Below are positions 33,079 to 46,535 of a DNA stretch of 64,000 nucleotides, one piece after another; position 1 is the first letter of the stretch; each line of letters begins with the position of its first letter. This stretch comes from Sclerurus mexicanus (lineage: Eukaryota; Chordata; Aves; Passeriformes; Furnariidae): contig VWZF01003276.1 in assembly GCA_013396755.1 (NCBI GenBank), positions 730,254 through 794,253 on the forward strand, written 5' to 3'. The position numbers and the translations under genes are program-made. The notes beneath the pieces were generated by a model that was given only the letters and a program-made list of their open reading frames with translations, had not been told where the DNA came from and did not search any database.

Positions 33079-34192
33079 TGATACATTCTTTGTATTTTTC
33101 CTGTAGCTCTGTGTGGTTGTATACTTTGAAGTTTGTCAGGGTTTTTTTAAAACTGATATATGAAAAGAATACAATCATGACTGTTAAAAAGGTGCTGACT
33201 TAGAACTCTGATATAACTGTTTTAATTTACTTTTTATACTGCTGTGTTGTGGGTTGTTTTGGTTTTTTTATCTGAAATTAAGGATAAAAAAGAAAACAGC
33301 AACTAAAAATGTACAGCTACAGTTTCTGGTCACAATAGGTTTATTTTCACTTACAGCTAGTACATTGATGGTGACTGAGTTTGAGCTCTCAAGAGAAGGC
33401 TTAAATACAGCATTGGAGGTTGGAGAAGGTAGCCACAACAACAATAAAAAAATTGTTGCCTGAACATGCTTTTAATAAACATGTGTTTTGTTACCTTTAC
33501 CATTTGTTAGGTTATATTTATATCTAGCAATGTTACTTGCTCAAGCTCTTTAGGAGCAAACCAGAGTATTTTGGAGAATGTATGAAGGTAACAAAAGCTG
33601 TAATTACAATGAGACTGACAAAAAAAATAAGCAGCCCCTTGAGTAGAAGCATGACATTAAGAAGTTCGCATTGTGAACCAGTATGAAGATTCTAAATGGA
33701 TAAAGTATAAAGAGTACAAGAGTTGCAATGTCATAGCATTTTCATCTTTCCCAACTACTTTTCTATATCAGTGGCTGATGAAATCTTACTTACACTTATC
33801 TTGGTTGAAGGGTTATAAAAAAGAATGAAAATGTTCGATAGACTGTCAGTTTAGGCATTAGGAAGTATTTTTGTCTAAATGGGGAAAGTTCTGCAAAGTC
33901 TGGCTGGTTTCTCATCTGCATGAGCCCAATTAGGTACTTGCAGGGCTTAATTAACTGATATATTAAATATGGTACAAGTCTATGTCTTCATAGAAATAAA
34001 GAATAAAAAATATACTGTTTATATTTGGATATGATTTTTCAGGAAGGAAGAATCGCAATTTGTAATAATTAAAAGCCTGCACACTAATGTCCAGTAGTAC
34101 CCTATAACAAATGTGGCAGAGTGAAGAGGAGTTCTATACTGATCGTCTTTCATATTTTTACCCCTCTGTGTTTGGTACAACGTTCTCTTTGA

Positions 34193-34375
<183 letters not shown>

Positions 34376-35139
34376 TAATTTTAGAGATACATATTCTTGA
34401 ATAAACATTTTGTATTTACAGTGCTATGGACAGTATTTAGTTCAGTTGAATTAGCTGCTGGAATTGCTTCTGTTCCAAATGAGAAGATAAAGATTTGGGA
34501 CAATAAGCAGTTATTCATTACAAGCCCTGTTCTCTTAAATTCCTGCTTTAAATGGCGTATTTCCACGTAGGTTTTGTATTCAAACCTTTTATAGCAAGAC
34601 ATTTTCATTAGCTTTCTTTATGAATCTCTAACTCGAATTTCTAATCTCCTAGTTCAGTTTTGAACTAAAAAGCTTTTGGTTAGTCTGAATCATGGAACTT
34701 TCTTTATGCTTCTTTGTTAAAGATGGTCCAGAAAATGCAAGAATTAACTATTTAGCGGGGCTTAGTGTGCTTTTTAGTTAAGAGTAATCTGGATATGGGT
34801 ATTGAGGCTTCTGTTCACTATTTATTTTGTTGTGATCCCATTGGGCCTTAGGGAAGTGCAAAGATGCCTAAACTGTAGCTGTTGCAGTGTAATTACAGAG
34901 CCGAATCAGGAACACTTAATCATTCTTTGTTTGTTTTTGTCCTGCTTATGCATTTGTTGTATACAGACTTTTGAGACTTGAAAGCTTCAGGAATGTTGTT
35001 TTGTATTTAAAACACACAAAATAGGAAAAACACCGTTATCCCACATCTACTGTCTATATGAAAGCAAACTTAAAAACCTGACAATTATTTTCATATGGGT
35101 ATGAATAAAAGTTGAAGGTTAAATCTGGTTCTTCAACAG

Positions 35140-35366
35140 GGGGGAATTACTTTTAAAAATGAACAAACCTCTGAAAGCTAAGGAAGCTTACCTTAGAGCT
35201 CTAGAACTAGACAGAACCAATGCAGATCTGTGGTACAACTTGGCAATTGTTTACATTGAACTGAAAGATCCAACAGAAGCCCTGAAGAATTTCAACCGAG
35301 CACTAGAACTCAACCCGGCGCATAAACTGGCGTTATTCAACTCAGCACTGCTAATGCAGGAATCTG
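35140..35366 (+). CDS. TMTC3: TMTC3 coding exon 12 (residues 569-645), TPR
   Basis: A 227-bp exon, phase 2 in and 1 out. It opens [20 protein letters not shown], continues through [20 protein letters not shown] and ends [14 protein letters not shown]. Two TPR units are seen. Acceptor CTTCAACAG, donor TCTG|GTATGT. Confidence 0.96.
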
Positions 35367-36813
35367 GTATGTTAATTGTCCCTTTTATAATTACTGCATA
35401 TTAACATTTACAGCATCCATACTATTTAATTATTTTTTTAATTAACTTTTATTTTTGGAAATGGGAAGTACACAGTATCATCAAAGAAGTAACTTTATTT
35501 ATAATAGCTCTGTAAGTTGCAGCGTATGGAATTTGTGAAAAGTGTACATACACCTTAGCTGATCGGCATCTTTAATACAAGTGCTATTTTAGAATATAAC
35601 ATCTTAAACATATAAAGAATAGTGTTACACAAACATCTTCAAAATTGTGCCTGTATATGTGCCTAGGTTTTGCCTTTATAGTGATTGATTTAATTATTGA
35701 CTCAAATTATTACTGACTTCTGTGGGTTTAAGCCTAGCTCTAGAACAGTGAATTTATTCTTAGGTTCCTCTGTGATACTGCTAATTAAGATAATTCAGTT
35801 GGATTTTCATAAGTTTATTTTTTTCATATGTGTAGCTTCCAACTCTGTGGGTAAGTGTGAGCCTTTGGTGAATTAAGGCTGTTGCAAAGAGTATTTGGCA
35901 AGTGAACTGATAAGATTTTTTTTCCTATTTGTTGGGGTGGTAAACTTCCCCTAAGAAACATAAAACATAATCGATTGGAGCAGAGGCCAGTTGATAATTT
36001 TCCATCTCTTTGCACATTGAAAATTCAAGACATGCCTCATTCCTTGTCTGTAGAAGCACAAGGAGCTTCAAACAAGCAGAAGCATTAACAATCTAGCATT
36101 AAATTTTTCATACTGGAAGGTGCAACACTGTTTCAGGAGGTGAAAGAGGGCAGTTGAAAGCAGCTCCCAATCCTTCAGTAGGTCTGGATCTGGAATTCTT
36201 TACTAAAATATGTTCACTGGGTTATTCAGTAAAATAGCACAGGCCACAAGTTCATCTAGCTAATCTTGGCATTATCAGATGAAATTATTTTACTGTATTT
36301 TTTTTTCAAACTTTGATGCAAATTAAAATATGTGGGTTACAGATATTATTGTTTTGGTTTTGGAAGACATTTTAGCCTGGCTACATCAGAAGTCACTTTA
36401 TGTCATCTCTATCGAAACTTTTTCGCTCTAATAAAATTAGATCTGCTCAAAATTTGCCTCTGTAAGAGCTGACGTCTGCTCTGCATTCTGTTTGCTCAGC
36501 CATGCACGAAAATAACTTCCCTTATAAACTTGTAGAAACACCTTTTGTATCTGTTATACCAAAACTAAGTACCATTCAATACCTTATAGAGTAATGATGC
36601 TGACTTTGGCTATGAATCAACTGTACATAGCTTCATTCTGTAAAGAAGGTAGATGTTTATTTTTGCTCTTACACAACAATGATAAAAGGTAGCATTTTAA
36701 ACCCTTTCTCTTTTACAACTGCATTTTATTTTGTGTAAAGATAGCATTTTACAGGCCTGATCTAAAAATCCTTCAGAATAAATCTAGAATTAAGTGTTTT
36801 TTCCATCCTTTAG

Positions 36814-37628
36814 GTGATGCTCGGCTTAGACCTGAAGCTAAACAAAGACTGTTACATTACGTGAAAGAAGAACCACAGGATGCAAATGGATACTTCAATT
36901 TGGGTATGCTGGCAATGGATGACAAAAAAGATATGGAAGCAGAGGCATGGATGAAGAAAGCCATAAGGTTACAGCCAAACTTCCGAAGTGCTTTGTTCAA
37001 TTTGGCACTGCTTTATTCTCAGACATCAAAAGAAGTGATGGCTTTGCCCGTCCTGGAAGACCTACTGAGATACTACCCCGATCATACCAAAGGATTGATT
37101 TTGAAAGGAGATATCCTTATGAACCAAAAGAAGGATATCATTGGAGCAAAAACGTGTTTTGAAAAGATTTTGGAATTAGATCCCAACAACGTACAAGGAA
37201 AACATAATCTTTGTGTGGTTTACTTTGAAGAACGTGACTTAATAAAGGCAGAAAAATGTTTGGTTGAAACACTAGCGCTGGCACCTCATGAAGAGTATAT
37301 CCAGCGTCATCTAAACATAGTTAGAAGTAAAATTGCATCGCTTGGTGCTGTGGAACAGTCGTCGCTTCCATCAGAGGGGACTGCAGCTGCAGAAGAAAAA
37401 AAAAAATCATTTCAGAATTTGAAAGAAATGAAAAATGAGAAGAAAACCACTCGATCAACAGTTGATAACAATAAAGAACACTCAAAAAATAAGAAACTAA
37501 CAGAGAAAAACAGTGTGGACAAAGAGACTCCCAAAAAATCTACAAAAGAAATCAAAGACATTGAGAAAAAGAGAGTTGCTGCTTTGAAAAGACTTGAGGA
37601 GATTGAACGTATATTAAATGGTGAATAG
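36814..37628 (+). CDS. TMTC3: TMTC3 terminal coding exon 13 (residues 645-915)
   Basis: An 815-bp exon, phase 1 in, ending in TAG at 37626-37628. It holds the remaining TPRs (for example [20 protein letters not shown] and [20 protein letters not shown]), then a Lys/Glu-rich, probably disordered stretch from about residue 830. The last block is [20 protein letters not shown], which is strongly conserved in TMTC3. An 11-A run at 37396-37406 encodes part of a Lys stretch and keeps frame here. Acceptor CATCCTTTAG. Confidence 0.97.
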
Positions 37629-39970
37629 CCTTTATTGTGTCACAAAAGAATAAGGGGAGAATACTATTTTTAATTATTGTTTAATTTGTGACCCAACTGG
37701 AAAGTGTTCTCAGTGCTTTGAAAATAGAAATGATGTTGACTGCATATCACTTCCCAAGCAGCAAAAGGCATTACAATGCTGTATGTGAGAGAAAACCACA
37801 ACTTTTAAATATGATGGAGGGATGGGTGGGAATTGAAGGATAAAGGGTTGAGAATAATCTTCAATGCAGAACCCTAATAGTGAGAAAATAGCACTCATAA
37901 AAATGGTTAGTAATCAGGGATATTAAGTAATGCTACTTTCAAAGAATCAGTGGAAGAGCTGAATGGAGAATTATTGGATAAGCCAGGCAGTGCTTCTTTC
38001 CCCCATACAAATCTGATTGTATTAATATTATCTACATTTCAGTTTACACATCATCAGTGGAAATTTTTCTAGGCCTCTGCTATACAAGAACGGGTTTTCT
38101 TTGCATTATTTGTTTCCAGAACTTAACAAAAAGTCATCAAAATGCCACTAGTTGTAGTATAGGAGGATGCAACAGCACACTAAAATTTTCAGTTGCATTC
38201 TAAATATGGAATGATGTAATTTTTTAGATGTTCTTTACTTACAATGCTAAAGATTTGTACTCTTTTACCTGATAAGAAATCTTATGGTGCTCTGAAGATC
38301 TTTAGACTATGCTTTTTCTTTTGAAAGAAATGTGTGTTTTTTCTTCAACTGTCAATCATCTAAAATTGTACTAAAAAAGATGGTTTTGTCATTTTTTCCC
38401 CAGTTCATTGAATGCTGATAAATGCACTTTGGTACAGTAACCAGTATGCTGTGCAGTAGTCCTTGTTGACTTTGTATCAATGGCTGTGGATTGACTCCTT
38501 GGTGTAGTAAATTCTTCCTTGTTCTATCTGGTTTTACTATTTCTGTCATTGGAACAGTATTTCTATTCTCCTGACTTTTTACAACACTAATATAAGCAAT
38601 GGTTGCTGAAGGAAGTGTGATAATAATTAAACCACTGAATTTAGCAATGTTTAACACAAGGCAATGTAGGTAGTATCCTTTCAAATACTAAGTTCTGTTG
38701 TTTTGATACTTTGGTGTGTGGTTTTTATTAAATATTTATTTTGACTACTAAAATATTCCCATTTACACTTTTTCACTAATGCATCATTTTAATTGCGTAC
38801 CTGAAATGAAAATCTTTGCTATTTCAGTGTTGCTTTTATTGTTCAATGCATATACTTTTGTTTAAATATACTACCGATGACCTAAACCCAATGTTTTCCT
38901 TAATTATGAAAAAGAAAAGAAGTGTAAGAACTGGGTTCAGTAATAATTTCATTAATCATTAAATCTAACTCTTCATGTTTTGTCTTATTTGATGATGCCA
39001 AAGTATTCCTTAATAACTCTGCTTTTCAAACTTAATCCTTTCCGTACCTGCTCAGCTTTCTGCTTCTGGCAGTAATCCATCTCTAAGATGTAATAATTAT
39101 CTCCGTGGAAGGGATTTGAAATGGTTAAAGGCCTTCTTTGTGTGGACCTTTTCTTTATTACATGTCATTTGTAATGTTAGCACAACAGTTGTTTGCATGG
39201 TAATAACTGGCAGCAAGGGGAAGTGGGTTTTAAAAAACATGGTTTATGAGCAGCTGACAAGTATGTGGTGTGCAACTGTTCTTCCTACAAAAAATTTTAA
39301 GTGCTACTTTCTTAAGTGCTCAAAGGAATCTGTTGACCACACCTTGAAAATCATTTGTCTGTGAATAACTCAGATACTTGTAACTAAAATAGCTGCTATG
39401 CTGACCTTTACAGAATCTTTAACTTGCATTTTAAGTCTTCCACCAAACCTTTGTTTTACAAAAGGATTAGTCATTGTTCTGCACAATATGAAGGAATGTT
39501 CATTTGAAAACGGCAGGAACTCAGTAGCATGAAAAGGTGCCTTCTCATAGAGGAGGTCAGGATTCTCCTCTCTTCCATATTAAGAGCTCCTAGAATTCCA
39601 TCGCCATACTATTTTTATTTGGTCTGTAAATTGAAGCAGAGAAGAAAGGCACATTCTCAATTTCTGCATCTAAGCCTGTCATGCTGCTCTCATCTTGACC
39701 ATCCAAGCAGCACTTTAGAGACTAGCAAGAACTGTTAGATTTATTGATGCTAAGTGCTGTCAAGTTTAACTAAAATTACCAGACGAATATAAATAGATGG
39801 ATGCTGGATGTCTTTCAGTCTGTTACCAGGTACTATTCCCTCTTTGTCTCTCTTACAGAAATTTTAGTAAAAACAAATATTACTTGTATTACAGGTATTA
39901 CTAACAGTGTGCTGAGTAGTGTGTTAGGATGTGTCAGCCATTTTTAAATAAAGATCTCATGAGAAAAATT
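37629..39970 (+). other. TMTC3: TMTC3 3' UTR (extent inferred)
   Basis: AT-rich sequence after the stop codon. Candidate polyadenylation signals are ATTAAA at 38727-38732 and AATAAA at 39947-39952; neither has a convincing GU-rich element by eye. A minus-strand 110-codon frame at 38352-38684 overlaps this UTR and looks accidental. The end could be further downstream. Confidence 0.5.
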
Positions 39971-42900
39971 GTTCAGCAAATTGAAGTGGCATAAATTGTG
40001 AAAAATTAATCAAAATGGAATGTGCACATAGGAAAATTATCAGAGAATAAATTTGGTTTTCTCTGCTTGAAGACAGAACAGAGTAATTGACCTTCCAATT
40101 AAACCTGTCTTTCCATCTCTCCCTGCCATCATCATGTGCAAGAACACTATAATTGTCACGCCTGTTCAGAATGCTCAGTTTCACTAATATGCAAGAACTA
40201 GGAATTCCAGGAGTGGGGCAGGCATACTAAAATAATGTGTAGCCTTGTTATTGTAAAGTGCAATTGCTGTGGTTGATAAAAAAAGAGATGTCTTCTATTA
40301 TTACATACATATACAAAATTATTTGAATTTACATGTACAGCTGAAGTAAAAATTCATGTACATGAAGTAAACATACATTGTGCATGTTATTTCAGTACAG
40401 GCTCATGCATTTGTTAGATTAGGTTTTGAGATAAACTCATATGGAATAATTTGATATGCATGCATGTATTTGGGACACAAATACTTACAGGTAAGGCAGT
40501 TGTAGAAGGACCATGTGCAAGTATAGGTTAACCTTTTTTTGTCTGTTTTGCACATGAAACATCCTAGGACTTTATTTTCCAAGTATTGCAAGTATTCTTT
40601 ATTTTCAAAATATTATCCTTTACATTATAACTAGTTAAAAACATGATTAGTCAGATCTTATTTCTTTTTATTGTCTGTTGTTTTTTATCAGCTGCCAGTG
40701 AAGTAGCCTAGTACTGTAAAGATAGGAAACATTTTCCTACAGGCATGTACAAAGTGTTGGAGATTGGAGTCACAAAGGATTAAGTGGGACAGAAATTGTG
40801 CAGTGTTTCACAATTGTGCAGGGTTTCATTGTGCAGTGCAGTTTCTACCTTGATTAGGCAATACTGGAAGAGAGAGTAGCTAGGAGTAAGCATACAGGAA
40901 GATTATTGTGAATGGAGGGTTTCATATAAAGAAAAGAAAACATAAAATGTGCTGCCAGAGCCTGTAGCTAAAGGAAATAGGAAGTTTTAGGTTTTTGTTT
41001 AGCTGTGGAGACTTGCTGAGCTGCACTTTATTCTTGGAACCTAACAGTAATTTCAGTATAGTTAAAAGGAAAATTACATGTTGAAATCTTAGGTAAGCAG
41101 GTCTTGGCATCAACCCATGAAATAATACCTGCATAGCTGTAAAACCAATAGGGGATTCTCATCCAGCTCGTCATTCCCCACTGGTTGACTGGCATGAAGC
41201 AGACAGTGGGAAGATATCACTCTGAAGGGGACGCAGTTGGTTCTGTGCCCGTGGGATGCGAAAGATGTACACGTATTTTTGTTTCCCAGGAGGTGCAACA
41301 GTATGGTTACTGAGTTCCCCCTAAATGGATTTAAATTACTGACAACAGTATGGTTTACTACTTAACCTTCATTCAGCACAGCTAGCTGAACCATAGGCTT
41401 GCAGGATAGGCAGCCTCATGTTTAAAGGGATTTCAGAGCAAAGCACTGACCTGTGCGAAAAGTCAATTTGCTGAAAGAGGAGTAAGCATTCACAAAGCTG
41501 AAGCTCCTGGAACACTTTGGCACTGTACATGTACATTGTCCAGTGCAACATCTCAGCAGCTTTCCATTCCTCGTAGTTGTTGGGCAATCCAGGACCAAAG
41601 GGCACTGAGAGCAGCTCTTCAGGCACAGACATTCAGCCATCTGCCGCTGTGTTATACAGGTTTTTGCAAAACCTAATGTGCCTTTTGGATGTAAAGCTGC
41701 TCACATGCCTTCTTTCAGGGTATGGAGCTTTGGGCTGAACATGCAGGCATTTGTTCCTTCCTGAAGTTTCTTTTGGAAAGACTCAATGAAGATCAAAACA
41801 ATTCTGGGAAGTTAGCAGCCCGCCCCAGGCTCTCACTAACTTTACGTTGCACAAAAGCTCCAGGAAGGGTTCCAGTTTGGTGAGTGTACATGGCTGGGCT
41901 TTTCCTTGTAAGTTCAATAACCCACCTCTGCCTGGCACAAAGTCTGAAACTGCAGCAGAACCTGCTGCTCCTGTAAAGTACTGCTTCAGCTACTGCTGTG
42001 TAATCAAAACTATGCTTTGACTTTCAGCCTAGGAATCCTACTTTGCTTAGACAGAAAGCTTGAGAATGGAAAGGCTGGAAGACACCTTCCACCCATCCTT
42101 CACCTCACTTCCTCTCTCTACTAAAATGTGTAGTGTTCCAACTGAGCAAGAAGAACCTGTCCCCCAAACCTCCAACCTAGCTTATGAAAAGGTAAGACAT
42201 TCCTGCTTACAATCAAAATAACATAGCTTAGTCTGTTACATACATTACAATGCTACTTTTTAAAATAATCCTGCATAGATATCACATTATTTTTATACTG
42301 AGTGGTAATGCAGCCAATATTCTGCTCTCTGCAGTCTAATGAGTGTTTGCAAACTAGAGATTCTGTGTGTAGGATATATGTCTCAAACAGCCAGAAGAAA
42401 TCAGATACGCACATCAACTAACAAAAATCAACAATCACAAAACCAAAGCAAAACAGAGGGAAAAAAAAAAAACCAGAAAAAAGAATACAAAACTTTTGGC
42501 GTAATTATCCTGGTATGGGAATGACATAATAAGCTATATAACTTTCTTGGCCTAGGAAATCATCCTGGAAAAACATGTTTAACCTTCTCTGGCACAGTCA
42601 TGCTTTAAAAGACTGCTGGAAAGACAATTGAACTTTATGGATACCATTTACTCTGAACGAAGGAATTCCCTTTAAAATAAAATACTAATATAATGTTATT
42701 ACTTCAACATAATACAAATAAATTACTGTTAGCTGCTACATCTTTACCAGTATAAGAAAGATACTATCAAAAAAGAAGTGAGTAAAAAGTCCCTGTTCAT
42801 GTTGTGTCTCACCAGTGATTTTACAGAATTGTAAAGTCTTTTGCTAAACATTCATACAGAAGTGCTAACTTTCTTTACAGTGAATTTAGAGGTTACATGC

Positions 42901-45900
42901 TTGCTTGGGTGAAATCAGCCTTTTGTAGATGTGGACAGGAACAGAGAAAAAAAATAAATGCTTGGATTGGTGGGGCTTTGCATGCCAGACTACACCTTGG
43001 CATTGTGGAAAAATGTATATATACTTGCCAACATTTTAGTTACTGGTAGATCAACGTAACAGGCAAATAGGTGTATTTGATGCAGTTTTGGAGGGTGATA
43101 ATACTTACAAGCTTTATATGAGGCTATGAATTCTCTGTCTTTTCTGTGTTGTAACTATTGGGAAGGTGAAGCCTTGAAGGATTCCACTTAGAGCAGAAGT
43201 GAGCATTGCAATAAGGCACGTTGTTCAGATATCCTACACCTGTTTAGCATATATGTTTGTTCCTTATATGTAATTATCTGGGTATTGTCTTTTTAAATAG
43301 ACATAGTAAGGTATTTTTAATTATATGTGTATTCATCTACGCACAATGAGAGTAGGTGGAGGAGGAAAATGCAACAATTACAGGATGTCTTACCAAAAGT
43401 AGAAGTCATAAATCTTGATTTTTGAAATACCATCTTGAACATGTACTCACCTTTACTTCGTTTGCAGTTGTTAACCCAGTCCTACACTTTTGTTGTATGT
43501 GAGCATCAATCTGTACCATGATTTCCCAGTACCAAGAGCTCCAACAACATTGTGACAGTGGGAGCTCACAGAGGGGGGAATTAGTTATTACTCCTCAGCT
43601 GCAAGATGAATAATCAAGGCTTGCTTGTTTATTTGTGTGTACTGCTTGTTTCATCTGCAAGAATATCAGTCATTATGGATGATTGTCTCAGTTTGCAAGA
43701 TACAGTACTCTCTCTGTTGATAAAAGAAGTTTAAAGTGAACTTCTGAACCCTTCCTACCCTCTTGAATAAGTTTTAAACAGATCTGAAATGCTGGGCTTT
43801 CTTCAACTCTATACATTCATCAGTTTTCCACTATAAATAGCTAAAAGCAAACAAAGACAATTGAAAGGTATGTGAAAGCTTAAATCTCATGAAATTCAAA
43901 TACTGAGCAAAAACATGAAAGTAGCTGAATTCTGTAATACTTCTTTAAATGTATTTATATGAGAAGGTTTTCATGAAATTAGAGTATAATCTATAATGCT
44001 GAGTATTATTTAAATGAGTCACACTGTATTTCTGCCCCTTACTTGGGTGAATATAGCCAATGTTTTAATACAAATATTTAGGTTTAAATTTACCTTTTCG
44101 GGGATAATCCTACATGTATTTTAACAGATATTGCAAAACAGGTAACTTGCTAGAATATTCATGAAAAGCAAAAAATAAGAAACATAATTAAGTTTTGGGA
44201 GATTTTCCTTCTGATCAACATACATGAAAAATAGATATTTGAACAGAAAATATATGTACTGCACAAGATAAAAGCACCACTAAAATTACAAGGATTCAGA
44301 AATTAAAATGGTGCAAAAGAATGGTTCAAAAGTCTTCTCATTATCTGCACTGGTTTATCTTGTGATAAAAAGGAACCCACTTTCCATTGACTTCCCTTAT
44401 GTTTTGATTATTTTGCTGACTTTAATTCCACTAAATAGCAGCTTTTTCAAGAATTCTGGGTTCAAAATTACTGATAATTCTTCAGCTTACAAACACAAAA
44501 CATAGAGTAATTGTAGAAAAATAACAAAAATACATAAAACGGAAAGAAACTGAAACATAAGAAGGCATCTAGGGGTTTTTGTTTTAAAAAGTTAATAATA
44601 AAATAAACACTTATTTTAGGCTGTTTCATGTCTGAGTGTCTTAAGAGCCTTATAGCTGATGAGGAAATAAAGCAAGCCTTAACTCATCAGTTACTGACCA
44701 TCTCAACTTTAGTGTCTAAAAACCGTGTCACATAGTTGTTTTTACTACCATACTGTTCATCTCTAGATGAAATTATATAAAGGGATTGAAGGTAAGATTG
44801 AATTTCAGTATTTTTTCGTAATTTTTTAATATCTTTATTATATATCTCTTTTCTCTATTCTCTTTTGTTTCTGTGGCAGTGATACTTTCTCACACTGCCA
44901 GTGTTCCAGGACAGAAGGGTGAAAAGAGGAGCTAATTGAAGGATTTAAAGTCTTTGTATGTAACTAATAAGCATCTTCAGTGTTCTGCTCTTTGCTTTTG
45001 ATTAAATGCATATGAATAAGGTATACATGTATATAAATTGCGTAAGTAAGACTTTGCTAAAGAACTGAAACACAATTATTTCAATATTCACAATGAAAAG
45101 TGCTCATTGTCCTTTATTATTCAAAACTATTATTATTGTTATTTGAAACAGCAATGCAAAAAAATACCTATGGGCAGTGATGACCAAGTTACTGCTTCAG
45201 GTTATTACCTATTGTGGAGCAGTTGCATAAGTCACACAAATGATCAGCTAAGAGTAGAGACTTACATAAATAAATCAATATGGTTGTATAATATAGAGAG
45301 AATAACACCATGTGACTGAACTTTTCTGTTGTGTCTTGACATTGAATTTTTTTATTGCTCATGATCTGGCAGGGTGTTGAGAAGGTAGGAGTTTCTGCTT
45401 CCAGGGGCTGCAACTGTTCAGACTAACACTTCAGAGGTGAAGGCTGTTATCTTTGTGCTTGACCTCTTAGTTACTATCTTGTTAAAAGGAGAAGCAGAAC
45501 GTTCAGTCAACAGGCTAAACTAGAACCAGATTTCCAGAAGTTCATGTTTATATCAATCAACAGTTAGGGATGAAATTAGCCAGTGTTGCTCTGTATTTCT
45601 GTCCTACATTCAGCTTTTTACGGAATGTCATCCTCATAGTCCTAGTAGCAGCTTAGGTACAGTTTGGGCTAGTAACGATAAATCCTAAGCAGCAATCCAA
45701 CCCATGGTCTATGTGTGACAGGATAAATTGGAGTGGTCTCAATAACACCACTGGAAGATGTGGCCTCTGGCCTGAAAAGTTTATCATCATGGAAGAATGT
45801 GATGATCTAAACTAGGAAATAAATAAAAATGGCATTTTTGTTATATATTTGGAACTAGCAATAAAGCATCTAGGGTCTTACAAAGCTTCTGAATTCTACT

Positions 45901-46447
45901 GTTATATAACCACTTCATGATTCATTGTTAACAGTCCTCCAGGCCTGTGACTTTCTGCTTAAGGATTTATTGCTTTTCAGCAACTGCATAATTGAAGGAA
46001 AAATAGTAATTTGCTTTTAAATGTTACTGTCAAATCCCATACTCGCAAATTTTTAATTTTAATTCAGGGTGACTATGCATAGATCCTGAAGCACCTTTAC
46101 ATAGAATTGCATCAAATAGTTAAAGTACTGTGAAGACCATGTTTGGAATATTGCAGGTACATGACTGGAAAGGGTTAAGAGGAATAAAAAACCAGAAAAA
46201 AAATCCAAAACTTTTGAGTACAAAAGTAGAATCAGTGTGTCAAGATGTGTTTATTCCACAAATTACTGGGTGCCTGAGTGTGCACTAGATCAGTATCACT
46301 TCCAATGTGCTTTTCGCTTTTGTTCTAAGTGTTCACCTTCAGTGTCTGAAAGTGGGTTACATAGACTGGTTTCATTTGGTGTGGCCACTCTTAGAAGGAA
46401 TTATGCTGTGTACCCAAGGTGTTTGGGGGCTGTAGCATATGGTGTGT
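39971..46447. other. Intergenic, no recognised gene
   Basis: AT-rich DNA after TMTC3. Overlapping short minus-strand frames at 41110-41640 lie in slightly GC-richer sequence but match no protein I know and have no start or splice support. A-rich and simple stretches occur (for example about 42456-42480). No RNA gene seen. Confidence 0.6.
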
Positions 46448-46535
46448 GAAGAGAGGCTGAAGCAGCTCATTCTGTTTTGCCTGAAGAGACAAGATTATCA
46501 AGGCTTCTTACTGCCATCTTCAACTCTATGGAGGT
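46448..46535 (+). mobile_element. Possible ancient CR1 fragment
   Basis: AAGAGAGGCTGAAGCAGCTC followed by GTTTTGCCTGAAGAGACAAG and a later CTGCCATCTTCAACTC resembles the CR1 region coding GLFSLEKRRLRGD, with many changes. Boundaries are unclear. Confidence 0.45.

Noticed and set aside
38352..38684. 110-codon minus-strand frame
   Set aside because: It lies opposite the TMTC3 3' UTR, has no recognisable protein and no promoter context.
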